64,000 nt of DNA from Actinoplanes sandaracinus (GTDB lineage: Bacteria > Actinomycetota > Actinomycetes > Mycobacteriales > Micromonosporaceae): the NCBI RefSeq assembly GCF_030009775.1, contig NZ_JASCTH010000009.1:186001-250000 (forward strand), written 5' to 3'. Of the stretch, positions 6,755 to 15,022 are shown piece by piece. The notes beneath the pieces are model-generated. The model saw only the letters and a program-made list of their open reading frames with translations. It had not been told where the DNA came from and did no database searches. Every line of letters begins with the position of its first letter. The stretch's first letter is position 1. The position numbers and the translations under genes were made by a program.

Positions 6755-9303
6755 GCGCGGCGTGGGCGATGGTCCGGCACCGGTTCGCGAGTTTCGCCGG
6801 CACGTTCGTAGCGGTGTTCCTGGGAGTGGCCGTCGTCGCCGGGTCGGCCACCCTCTACCTGAGCTCGCGCCCGCAGGCGCCGGCCCGCTACGACCAGGCG
6901 CCGGTGCTGGTGACCCCGCCCGACCCGGGCACCGGCGACGACCGGGACCGGCGGGCGTGGACCGCGGAGGAGGCAGCCGGTCTGGCGGCCCGGCTGGGCG
7001 CGGTGCCGGGTGTGGCGGCCGCGGTCCCCGATCCCTGGTTCTACGTGCAGCGGGTCGAGGCGGGCCGGCCGGCCGGCGACCCTCAGGCCGCGCTGGTCGA
7101 CGGACACGCCTGGTCGTCGGCGGTGCTCGGCGGCTACCGGCTGACCTCGGGACGCGCACCGGCCGCACCCGGCGAGGTGGCACTCGGCGGCACGGCCGCC
7201 GGCCCGGCGACACCCGGCGCGGCAGCCCCCGGCAAGACATCGCCCGACAAGACGACGCAGAGCATGACCACGACCGATGATCAGACAGCCGGCGGGACGA
7301 CGCCCGGCAAGACGGCACCCGGCAAGACGACGCCCAGCAGGACGACGCCCAGCAGGACCACAGCCGATGATCGGGTCTCCAGCGGGGCCACGAGCGGCAA
7401 GGCAGCGCCCGGCGGGGCGACGGCAGGCGGGACAGCGACAGCCGGCAAGACAGGGGCGGGGACGACGATCGAGGTTCTGACGTCGGCTGGGCCGGAGACG
7501 TGGACGGTCACGGGCACGGTCGACGGTCCCGGGTTCTACCTCGCCGACGAGGAGGCTCGGAAGCGTGCTTCGGGCGTACACGTGATCGGAATGACCGTGA
7601 CCGGCGACGTGCCGCGAGTGGCCGGTGATGCCCGGACCGTGATCGGCGCCGAGGGGGTGGTCCGCTCCGGAGCGGAGCGGGACGCGCTGGAGCCGGTGAG
7701 CGTGACCCGGATCCGCTGGCTTGGCGCGCAGCTGCTGATCGCGCTGGTCATGCTCGGCACGTTCGCCACCGTCTTCGTGGTCGCGTCGACGTGCGCGCTG
7801 AGCGCCGCACAGCGACGACGCGAGCTGGGCCTGCTGCGTGCGGTCGGCGCGACGCCCGGTCAGGTACGGCGCCTGATGTATGCCGAGACCACTCTGATCG
7901 CCGTGTTCGCCGGGCTGATCGGAGCGCCCGCCGGCGCGGCCGCGGCGCCGCTGCTGGCCGAACCGATGGTCCGTTTCGGTCTGGAGCCGGCCGGTTTCAC
8001 CGTCACCCGGCAGCCTGTCGCGCTGGCCGGTGCGGTGCTGCTCGGTCTGGTCGTGGCGCTCTTCGGCGTCACCGCGGCGGCACGCCGGGCCAGCCGGATC
8101 CCGCCGCTGGACGCGTTGCGCGAGGCCGCCGTCGACCCGCGGCCGATGACTCCGGTGCGCTGGGTGGCCGGGGTGCTCGGCGCGGCCGCGGGTGGCGCGC
8201 TGCTCGCCGGGATGTCGTCGTTCCCGCTGGAGTCGCAGGTCACCGTCGGTCTCGGCGCGGCGATGCTGCTGCTCACGGCCGCCGCGTTGCTGTCACCGGT
8301 GCTGATCGGGCCGCTGGTTCGGGCGGTGGCCGGGCCGTGGCGGGGCACCGCGACCGGCATGCTGGTGCGCGAGGGCACCCTGACCGGGGTGCGGCGGGTG
8401 GCGTCCACCGCCGCTCCGGTGCTGGCGACCGTAGGACTGACGATGCTGCTCGCGGGCATGGTGGCGACCATCGAGGTGGCGGCCGGGTTCGATGAGACCG
8501 CGAAGTACCCGGAGGCGAACGTGCTGGTCCCGGACGGCACGCCCGGCCTGTCCACGGCAGCGGTGACGGCTCAGGGCGCCGAACCGGCGCTCACCACCCG
8601 GCTGCTGCTCACCCACGGTGATGTGACGACCGGCGGATCCGCGACGGGCGGCGGTGACGGTCTCGTCCTCGACCGGCTCACCGCCGCCCAACTCCAGGCC
8701 GAGGCGGGAGACACCGTGACGGTCCGGTTCGTCGACGGGGCGGTGACGGCGCTTCCGGTCAGCCGGATCGGGGACGAGGTCGGCCTGCCCCGGGAACTGG
8801 TCCGCCAGCACGATCCGGACGCTCTGACCAGCATTGTCGTGCTGGAAGACCCGGCCGTGCCCGTCATCGGCGCCCGTGCCCTGCCGGTGCACGACTTCGT
8901 GATGGAGGAGGTCGAGGAGGAGGGCCGGCTGGTCGACCTGTTCCTGCTCGCGCTGATCGGACTGACCGCCGGCTACACCGCCATCGCCGTCGGCAACACT
9001 CTGCTGATGGCCACGGCCGCGCGCCGCACCGAGTTCCGTGCGCTCCGCCTGGCCGGTGCCGGCACCGGCCAGGTGCTGCGGGTCGTCTCCGCCGAGGCTC
9101 TGCTCGCGGTGGCCACCGGAGCCGTCCTCGGTGGGCTGGTGGCGGTCGTCTCGCTCGCCGGGGTCCGCGCCGCCGTGGAGAACGAGATCGGCCGGGACAT
9201 CGCCCTGGTCGTCCCGTGGGGGACGGCGGCCGTGGTGACCGGGGTCTGTGTGGTTCTGGCGGTCCTGTCGACGGCGGTCCCGGTGCTACGCCGGGCGGGC
9301 TGA
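6751..9303 (+). CDS. FtsX/MacB-like ABC transporter permease with a low-complexity extracellular insert
   Basis: 850 residues: N-terminal span, a long extracellular domain, three central spans around 325-460, a second extracellular part and C-terminal spans around 730-850. Both FtsX domains show the 'RRRELGLLRAVGATPGQVRRL' and 'RRTEFRALRLAGAGTGQVLRV' helices. Unusually, residues about 150-245 are a Thr/Gly/Pro/Lys/Ala-rich stretch of repeated GKTTP / SRTTP units inserted in the extracellular domain. The partner ATPase overlaps its start. Likely exports a peptide or lipid, or transduces an envelope stress signal. The substrate is unknown. Confidence 0.9.
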   Translation: MSAAWAMVRHRFASFAGTFVAVFLGVAVVAGSATLYLSSRPQAPARYDQAPVLVTPPDPGTGDDRDRRAWTAEEAAGLAARLGAVPGVAAAVPDPWFYVQRVEAGRPAGDPQAALVDGHAWSSAVLGGYRLTSGRAPAAPGEVALGGTAAGPATPGAAAPGKTSPDKTTQSMTTTDDQTAGGTTPGKTAPGKTTPSRTTPSRTTADDRVSSGATSGKAAPGGATAGGTATAGKTGAGTTIEVLTSAGPETWTVTGTVDGPGFYLADEEARKRASGVHVIGMTVTGDVPRVAGDARTVIGAEGVVRSGAERDALEPVSVTRIRWLGAQLLIALVMLGTFATVFVVASTCALSAAQRRRELGLLRAVGATPGQVRRLMYAETTLIAVFAGLIGAPAGAAAAPLLAEPMVRFGLEPAGFTVTRQPVALAGAVLLGLVVALFGVTAAARRASRIPPLDALREAAVDPRPMTPVRWVAGVLGAAAGGALLAGMSSFPLESQVTVGLGAAMLLLTAAALLSPVLIGPLVRAVAGPWRGTATGMLVREGTLTGVRRVASTAAPVLATVGLTMLLAGMVATIEVAAGFDETAKYPEANVLVPDGTPGLSTAAVTAQGAEPALTTRLLLTHGDVTTGGSATGGGDGLVLDRLTAAQLQAEAGDTVTVRFVDGAVTALPVSRIGDEVGLPRELVRQHDPDALTSIVVLEDPAVPVIGARALPVHDFVMEEVEEEGRLVDLFLLALIGLTAGYTAIAVGNTLLMATAARRTEFRALRLAGAGTGQVLRVVSAEALLAVATGAVLGGLVAVVSLAGVRAAVENEIGRDIALVVPWGTAAVVTGVCVVLAVLSTAVPVLRRAG
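7205..7450. repeat. Degenerate in-frame repeat region in the permease gene
   Basis: Short units of the type ggcaagacgacgcccagc and agcaggaccac recur about a dozen times, encoding GKT(A/T)P and SRTTP motifs. Frame is kept throughout, so the insert is translated. The surrounding gene lacks any such bias. Confidence 0.7.
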
Positions 9304-9706
9304 GTCCGGCCGCGAGGACCCCGAGCCAGGCGGAGGTCCAGGGACCGGCCGGAAGCCCAGGACTAGAGGGGAGCCCAGAACCAGCCGAAAGCCCCGACAT
9401 GCCCGAATATTGGTCGCGATCCAGACCGTTGTGCGTACCTCGCTGGCCCGCCTCTGGCTCGGGCCGGCCGGCGAGGCGGCTGCCGCCGGCCCGGGGCCTG
9501 GCCGGGGCACCGGCCACGACAGCACCGGCCGGGCGAGGTGACCTCGCCGACTCACGACACCGCTCGGCGAGGTCACCTCCGCGCGCACCGGAGACTCAGC
9601 AGACCCAACGGACCAGCAGTGATCAAACGGACTCAGCCAACGAGCAGAAACCCCACAGGCCCTGCCGCCCGGCCAAGACCCAACAGGGCGGACGGCCGGC
9701 GGAGAT
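9304..9706. other. 403-bp gap between convergent genes
   Basis: No gene supported. It contains loosely repeated agcccaggaccagccggaa-like words between 9340 and 9400 and a perfect 16-bp inverted repeat at 9535-9579 listed separately. Confidence 0.6.
9535..9579. terminator. Perfect 16-bp inverted repeat, probable bidirectional terminator
   Basis: Arms 9535-9550 (gaggtgacctcgccga) and 9564-9579 pair perfectly across a 13-base loop, between two convergent genes. There is no T-run, as is usual at high GC. Each arm itself contains the near-palindrome gaggtgacctc, so a protein site is the alternative. Confidence 0.6.
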
Positions 9707-10951
9707 CTAGCCGGCGCGGCCGACCGGGCCACGGCGCCGGGCGGCGCCCGGGGAGAACCGGTGCGCCGCGGTGAGCGTCCGGGTCGACCACCGCATCGCG
9801 TCGAGGGAGAGCCCGGCCAGTTCGCCGCTGCCCCACTCACCGGCCTCGTAGGCGCGGACCGCTGTCAGCAGCGCTCCGAGCCGTCCGGTCCCGGCGGTGA
9901 GCGCGTCGGAGACCTCGATGGTGAGCGGTAGTTGCTCGGCCATCGCGGCCGGGGTGGACGCCATCAGTCCGGCCATTCCGGTGACCAGGCCCGCGACGAA
10001 GGCGGCCCCCGGGTCAGCGCCGAACCGTGGCGCCAGGTTCTCGCAGAGGCGTGCCTGGGTGAGGGCGGTGAGCAGCTGCTCCTCGGGCGCCTCGGCCACG
10101 TCGTCGACGACCATGAGGGTGGCCCAGCGGCGGATCCGGGTGAGGCCGACCAGCATGACCGCCTGCCGGACCGAGGAGATCCGGCTGACGACGCCGGCCG
10201 CCACCGAGTTGCTGACCCGCAGCACGCGCAGGGCCAGTGCCGGGTCGCTGACGATGATCGAGGTGACCTTGTCGAGCGGGACGTCGGGTGACATCAGGGC
10301 GGCGACGAGTTCGAGGCGGCGCAGCCGGGACGGGGAGAGGCTGGGGGTGCTGAGGACCTGGGGGCGGCTCAGCGCGTACCCCTGGCGCAGTTCCATGCCG
10401 AAGTGGTCGGCGATCGCCACCTGATCGGCGGTCTCCAGGCGTTCGGCGACGAGCTCGATGCGCGGATGTTCGCGGCAGGCGGCGACGATCTCGCCGAGCC
10501 GGCTCAGGTCGCCGTCGAGCAGGTCGAGCTTGACGTACGAGGCCAGCCCCAGCAGCCGCTCGTGGCCGGAGCCCCAGACGAAGTCGTCGAGGGCGATCTT
10601 GTAACCGGCCTCGGCGAGGGCGGTCAGCCCGGCGATCACCTCGTCGTCGACGTCGACCGTCTCCAGCACCTCCAGCACCACCTGTTCGGGCCCGAACGGC
10701 AGCGGGAGCTGCCCGGTCACGAACTCGCGGGTGAGGTTGATGAAGCACGGCCGGTTGCCGGCCACCTCGGCGATTCCGAATTCGGTGAACGCGTTCACCA
10801 TGACGGCGCTGGTGGCGTAGGTGTCCTGCCGCCCCGACGCGATGTCGTCCATACGACCGCGGAACAGCAGTTCGTAAGCCACGACGACGCCGTCAGCGTC
10901 GAAGATCGGCTGACGGCCCACGTGTACCGCATCCAACACCGGGATTCCCAC
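9707..10951 (-). CDS. EAL-HDOD domain signalling protein
   Basis: 414 residues. The N-terminal half follows the EAL fold (VHVGRQPIFDADGVVVAYELLFRG, 'FINLTREF', 'LEVLETVD', 'ALDDFVWGSG', 'VKLDLL', 'LVAERLET'), with EAL itself changed to ELL. The C-terminal half is a HDOD domain ('PDVPLDKVTSIIVSDPALALRVLRVSNSV...VRQAVMLVGLTRIRRWA'). This architecture matches the YuxH-type family, where the EAL part usually binds partners or c-di-GMP rather than cleaving it. Starts with GTG at 10951. A GGDEF protein at 40.7 kb is the only other c-di-GMP gene in the window. Confidence 0.88.
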   Translation of the reverse strand: MGIPVLDAVHVGRQPIFDADGVVVAYELLFRGRMDDIASGRQDTYATSAVMVNAFTEFGIAEVAGNRPCFINLTREFVTGQLPLPFGPEQVVLEVLETVDVDDEVIAGLTALAEAGYKIALDDFVWGSGHERLLGLASYVKLDLLDGDLSRLGEIVAACREHPRIELVAERLETADQVAIADHFGMELRQGYALSRPQVLSTPSLSPSRLRRLELVAALMSPDVPLDKVTSIIVSDPALALRVLRVSNSVAAGVVSRISSVRQAVMLVGLTRIRRWATLMVVDDVAEAPEEQLLTALTQARLCENLAPRFGADPGAAFVAGLVTGMAGLMASTPAAMAEQLPLTIEVSDALTAGTGRLGALLTAVRAYEAGEWGSGELAGLSLDAMRWSTRTLTAAHRFSPGAARRRGPVGRAG

Positions 10952-11065
10952 GTCGAGGCCATCGGCACGAAATGGCCGGACTTAACCAATTGGCCGGACG
11001 AAACAAAGGTGAAACGAAGGGTTTCGGCGTACGGGGTGCCCGTGTTGGGATGAGACGGCAGTCAC

Positions 11066-11092
11066 CACTCACGAGTAGGTACTCACGGGTAA
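11066..11092 (+). promoter_or_regulatory. Paired operator-like sites before the acyl-CoA ligase gene
   Basis: ctcacgagta (11068-11077) and ctcacgggta (11082-11091) are direct repeats 14 bp apart. Each with its flanks is an imperfect palindrome of form (T/C)ACTC-N-GRGTA. The ATG lies 16 bases further on, so a bound repressor of the TetR/fatty-acid type would block transcription. The regulator is not identified. Confidence 0.35.
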
Positions 11093-11107
11093 GAAGGGTT
11101 CCACCAC

Positions 11108-12655
11108 ATGCTCAACCTCTCCGTTCTCCTGGAGGACAGTGCCCGCCACTACCCGGAGCGCGCCGCTGTGGTGCTCGGCTCGCAGCGCCTGACCTACGCG
11201 CAGGTGAACGCCGCGGCCAACCAGGTGGCCGGGCTGCTGCGGTCGCGTGGCGTCCAGCCCGGTGACAAGGTCGCGCTCACCTGCCCGAACCTGCCCTACT
11301 TCCCGATCGTCTACTACGGCATCCTCAAGGCCGGCGCGGTCGTGGTCCCGCTGAACGTGCTGCTCAAGGGCCGCGAGATCGCGTACCACCTGAAGGATTC
11401 GGACGCCAAGGCGTACCTCTGTTTCCAGGGCACTCCCGAGCTGCCCATGGGCACCGAGGGCTTCGCCGGTTTCCAGGAGGTGGACGGCGCCGAGCACTTC
11501 TTCCTGATCACCGCCGACCCGGCCGCCGCGTCGCCGATCGAGGGCGCCGAGACGCTGGGTTCGGCGCTGGCCGGGCAGTCGCCGCTGTTCGAGACCGTGC
11601 AGCGCGCCGAGACCGACCCGGCCGTGATCCTCTACACCAGCGGCACCACCGGCCAGGCGAAGGGCGCCGAGCTGTCGCACTCGAACCTGGTGCTCAACGC
11701 GCTGACCTGCAACCGGCTCTTCGGCAGCCAGCCGGCCACCGACACCCACCTGCTGGTGCTGCCGCTGTTCCACTCGTTCGGCTCGACGGTCAACATGAAC
11801 GCCGGGTTCGCCACCGCGTCCACGCTGGTGCTGCTCCCCCGCTTCGACGCGGCGGCCGCGGTGCAGCTGCTCCAGTCGGAGAACGTGACGTTCTTCGCGG
11901 GCGTGCCGACGATGTACTGGGGCCTGCTCAACGCCTTGGGCGAGGGCGTCGACGTGGACCGGATCGCCCGCAACATGCGGGTCGCGGTCTCTGGCGGTTC
12001 CAGCCTTCCGGTGGAGATCATCAAGGCGGTCAAGGAGCGCTTCGGGGTCACCATCCTGGAGGGGTACGGCCTGTCCGAGACGTCTCCGGTGGCGACTTTC
12101 AGCGACCCGGACAGCGACCCGCGGCCGGGCTCGATCGGCATCCCGATCTGGGGCGTCGAGGTCAAACTGATCGACGCGGAGTGGAACAGCATCGACAACC
12201 CCGACGAGATCGGCGAGATCGCGATCCGTGGGCACAACATCATGCGCGGCTACTACGGGCGCCCGGAGGCGACGGCCGAGGTGATCCGGGACGGCTGGTT
12301 CCGCACCGGTGACCTGGCCCGCCGCGACAAGGACGGCTTCTACTACATCGTCGACCGGGCCAAGGACATGATCATCCGGGGTGGCTTCAACGTCTACCCA
12401 CGGGAGATCGAGGAGGTCCTGCTCACCCACGAGGCGGTGTCCCTGGCCGCGGTGATCGGCGTGCCGCACCCGAGCCACGGCGAGGAGGTCAAGGCGTTCG
12501 TGATCCTCAAGCCGGGCGCCTCGGCCACCGAGGACGAGATCGTCGCCTGGAGCAAGGAGCAGATGGCCTCCTACAAGTACCCGCGGATCGTGAGGATCGT
12601 CGAGTCGCTGCCCATGACGGCGACCGGCAAGCTGCTCAAACGCGAATTGAGCTGA
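11108..12655 (+). CDS. Long-chain fatty-acid-CoA ligase (AMP-binding)
   Basis: 515 residues. Adenylates a fatty acid and transfers it to CoA. Motifs: P-loop 'ILYTSGTTGQAKG' near residue 175, A4/A5 'GYGLSETSPV', A7 'WFRTGDLARRD', A8 'IIRGGFNVYPREIEEVL' and A10 lysine in 'TATGKLLKREL'. Full length for the class. The ATG is preceded by aagaaggg as ribosome site. It stands alone, with a strong terminator after it, so it is probably a single-gene transcript. Confidence 0.93.
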   Translation: MLNLSVLLEDSARHYPERAAVVLGSQRLTYAQVNAAANQVAGLLRSRGVQPGDKVALTCPNLPYFPIVYYGILKAGAVVVPLNVLLKGREIAYHLKDSDAKAYLCFQGTPELPMGTEGFAGFQEVDGAEHFFLITADPAAASPIEGAETLGSALAGQSPLFETVQRAETDPAVILYTSGTTGQAKGAELSHSNLVLNALTCNRLFGSQPATDTHLLVLPLFHSFGSTVNMNAGFATASTLVLLPRFDAAAAVQLLQSENVTFFAGVPTMYWGLLNALGEGVDVDRIARNMRVAVSGGSSLPVEIIKAVKERFGVTILEGYGLSETSPVATFSDPDSDPRPGSIGIPIWGVEVKLIDAEWNSIDNPDEIGEIAIRGHNIMRGYYGRPEATAEVIRDGWFRTGDLARRDKDGFYYIVDRAKDMIIRGGFNVYPREIEEVLLTHEAVSLAAVIGVPHPSHGEEVKAFVILKPGASATEDEIVAWSKEQMASYKYPRIVRIVESLPMTATGKLLKRELS

Positions 12656-12668
12656 CCTGTGCCGAGAC

Positions 12669-12699
12669 GGGGCGCCCGGCGGATTCCGCCGGGCGCCCC
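12669..12699 (+). terminator. Terminator after the acyl-CoA ligase gene
   Basis: Perfect 14-bp stem ggggcgcccggcgg / ccgccgggcgcccc around a 3-base loop, ten bases after the stop codon. It separates this gene from the glnX-pknG run. Confidence 0.8.
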
Positions 12700-12800
12700 G
12701 CGGTTCGGAGACTCGCCTCCATCCCGGTCCCCCCGAGCGATGATCACTTGCGCTCATGACGCACAGTGGACGTGCGATCCCTCAGCGAGAGGCCACCAGA

Positions 12801-14078
12801 GTGACAGCAGTTCAGGCGCCACCCCGCGCGGCGTTGGCACGCCTCGCCGGGCTGCGGCACACCTCGCCCGGCCGCCTTCAACTGCTGCTCGTCACGGTCC
12901 TCGCGCTCGCCGCCCTCACCGGGCTGGTCACCGGGCTGGCCGCGCGGTCCGCCGCCACCGGCACCGCCGATCTGGGCGACCGCGCCCAGCCGCTGCTGGC
13001 CGAGGCGGAGACCGTCCACGCCGCCCTCGCCGACGCCGACACCACCGCCGCGCAGGCCTTCATCACCGGCGGTCTGGAGCCGCCCGAGCTGACCCGGCGC
13101 TATGACGAGAAGATGGCCGCCGCGGCCACCGCCCTCACCGGGGCCGCCCGCCGCACGCGAGACGACGGCCGGGCCGCCGACGCGATCCGTGCGATCTCCA
13201 CCGGTCTCGGCGACTACACCGCGCTGATCGCCACCGCCCGCGCCCTCAACCGGCAGGGCAAGCCGGTCGGCGCCGCCTACCTGTCCACCGCCTCGCAGCT
13301 CAACCGGGAGACCCTGCAGCCGCAGGCGCAGGCCCTGTTCCGGGAGGCGCGACGCGACGCGGGCGCCGGTTACGACAGCGCCCGCAGCACCTGGTGGCTG
13401 ATGCTGCTGCTGGTGCTGACGGTGGCGCTGTCCGTCGTGCTGGTCTGGACGCAGATCCACCTGAGCCGCAGCACCCGCCGCACCTTCAACGTGCCGCTGC
13501 TGGCCGCCTCCGCCCTCACCGTGCTGCTGATGCTCGGCTGCGCGGTGGTGTTCGCGCACCAGCAGACCCGCCTGGACAGCGCCGACCGGGACGGCTCCGG
13601 GCCGGTGGAGACGCTCGCCGACAAGCGGATCACGGTGTTGCGGGAGCGGGCCGACGAGGCGCTCACGCTGGCCGCCCGGACCGGGCACGGCGAGCTCGAG
13701 GTGGAGTTCACGAAGCTCGCGGGGCAGATCACCTTCGACGATGCGGAGCTCGGCGACGTCCGCTCGCTGATGGACGAGGCGAAGACCCGGCACGAGGCGT
13801 ACGTGGCCGCCCACCAGCGGATCCGCGCCCTCGACGACGGCGGCGACTACGAGGGCGCGGTCCGTCTGGCGGTCAGCGACGAGACGACGAAGGCGTTCGA
13901 GGCGCTCACCGCCACCCTGGACGCCGCTCTGAACGACCGGCGGGCCGTCTTCGACGCCGAGATCGGGGCGGCCGGCCGCGGCCTGGGCACGCTCACCGTG
14001 CTGGGCCCGCTGCTCGCCCTGGCGATCTGCGTGTTCGCGACGATCGGCCTGCGGGCCCGGCTGGAGGAGTACCGCTGA
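12801..14078 (+). CDS. glnX: GlnX-type membrane sensor protein
   Basis: 425 residues with four membrane spans: about 25-47, then WWLMLLLVLTVALSVVLVW, VPLLAASALTVLLMLGCAVVF and a final LGTLTVLGPLLALAICVFA. Between spans 1-2 and 3-4 lie two helical extracytoplasmic domains. Topology and position directly before a GlnH-like lipoprotein match GlnX of mycobacteria and corynebacteria, which with GlnH senses amino acids outside the membrane and stimulates PknG. I prefer GTG 12801 because gcgagagg sits eight bases upstream; ATG 12756 is an in-frame alternative adding 15 residues. The stop overlaps glnH (TGATG). Confidence 0.8.
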   Translation: MTAVQAPPRAALARLAGLRHTSPGRLQLLLVTVLALAALTGLVTGLAARSAATGTADLGDRAQPLLAEAETVHAALADADTTAAQAFITGGLEPPELTRRYDEKMAAAATALTGAARRTRDDGRAADAIRAISTGLGDYTALIATARALNRQGKPVGAAYLSTASQLNRETLQPQAQALFREARRDAGAGYDSARSTWWLMLLLVLTVALSVVLVWTQIHLSRSTRRTFNVPLLAASALTVLLMLGCAVVFAHQQTRLDSADRDGSGPVETLADKRITVLRERADEALTLAARTGHGELEVEFTKLAGQITFDDAELGDVRSLMDEAKTRHEAYVAAHQRIRALDDGGDYEGAVRLAVSDETTKAFEALTATLDAALNDRRAVFDAEIGAAGRGLGTLTVLGPLLALAICVFATIGLRARLEEYR

Positions 14079-15022
14079 TGCGTGCCGTCCTCACCGCCGC
14101 CACGGCCGCCCTGCTGCTGGCCGGGCTGACCGCGTGCACCGGCGACCCGGTCCCCGAGCCGGCCGCCACGCCGTCGGTCGCCGCGCCCGCGGCCACCACG
14201 GCGGCTCCGGCCTCCCCACCGGCCTGCGACGCGCGTACCAGCTGGCGCCCGTCGAGAGGCCTGGAGATTCCCGCCACGGGCCGGTTGCGAGAGATCAGCG
14301 ACCGCGGCCGGCTGATCCTCGGCACCAGCCAGGACACCCTGCTGTTCGCCTCCCGCGATCCGTTCACCGGCCGGATCGAGGGCTTCGACGTCGACATGGG
14401 CCGCCAGATCGCGAAGGCGATCTTCGGTGACGAGAACCGGCTGGAGGTGCGGGTCGTCCCCCGGGCGAAGCGCATCGAGGCGGTCACCAGCGGGCAGGTC
14501 GACCTGGTCATCAACACCATGACGACCAACTGCACCCGCTGGGAGCAGGTCGACTTCTCCACCGTCTACTTCGAGGCCGGGCAGCGGGTGCTGGTCGGCA
14601 AGGACTCGGCCGTCGAGAGGATCGAGGACCTGGGCGGCCGGACGGTGTGCGCCGCCGAGGGGTCCACCTCGCTGGGGAACATCGGCAAGGTCGCCGTCGA
14701 CCCCAAGCCGGTCGCGGTGGGCCGGGCCGACTTCGGCGCGTGCCTGGTCGCGTTCCAGCGGGGCGAGGTGGAGGCGATCTCCACCGACGACACCATCCTC
14801 GCCGGGCTGGCCGCGCAGGACCCGTACGCCAAGGTGGTCGGCGTCCCCTTCACCGAGGAGCCGTACGCCATCGCGATCGACAAGAAAAACCGCGACCTCA
14901 CCGAGTTCGTCAACGCCGTCCTGGAGAGGATGCGCGCCGACGGCACCTGGAAGGCCGTGCACGACCGCTGGCTGGGCGCCTCCGGCCCGGCCCCGCAGCC
15001 TCCCGCGGCACGGTACCGATGA
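14078..15022 (+). CDS. glnH: GlnH-type amino-acid-binding lipoprotein
   Basis: 314 residues. Signal peptide with lipobox LTAC (Cys20), then a Pro/Ala-rich linker, then a periplasmic-binding-protein class 3 domain from about residue 70 ('RLILGTSQDTLLFASRDPFTGRIEGFDVDMGRQIAKAIFG', 'VDLVINTMTTNCTRWEQVDFS'). It has no ABC permease or ATPase beside it, which fits a sensing rather than import role as in the GlnX-GlnH-PknG pathway. Overlaps glnX by one base and the next gene by four. Confidence 0.88.
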   Translation: MRAVLTAATAALLLAGLTACTGDPVPEPAATPSVAAPAATTAAPASPPACDARTSWRPSRGLEIPATGRLREISDRGRLILGTSQDTLLFASRDPFTGRIEGFDVDMGRQIAKAIFGDENRLEVRVVPRAKRIEAVTSGQVDLVINTMTTNCTRWEQVDFSTVYFEAGQRVLVGKDSAVERIEDLGGRTVCAAEGSTSLGNIGKVAVDPKPVAVGRADFGACLVAFQRGEVEAISTDDTILAGLAAQDPYAKVVGVPFTEEPYAIAIDKKNRDLTEFVNAVLERMRADGTWKAVHDRWLGASGPAPQPPAARYR

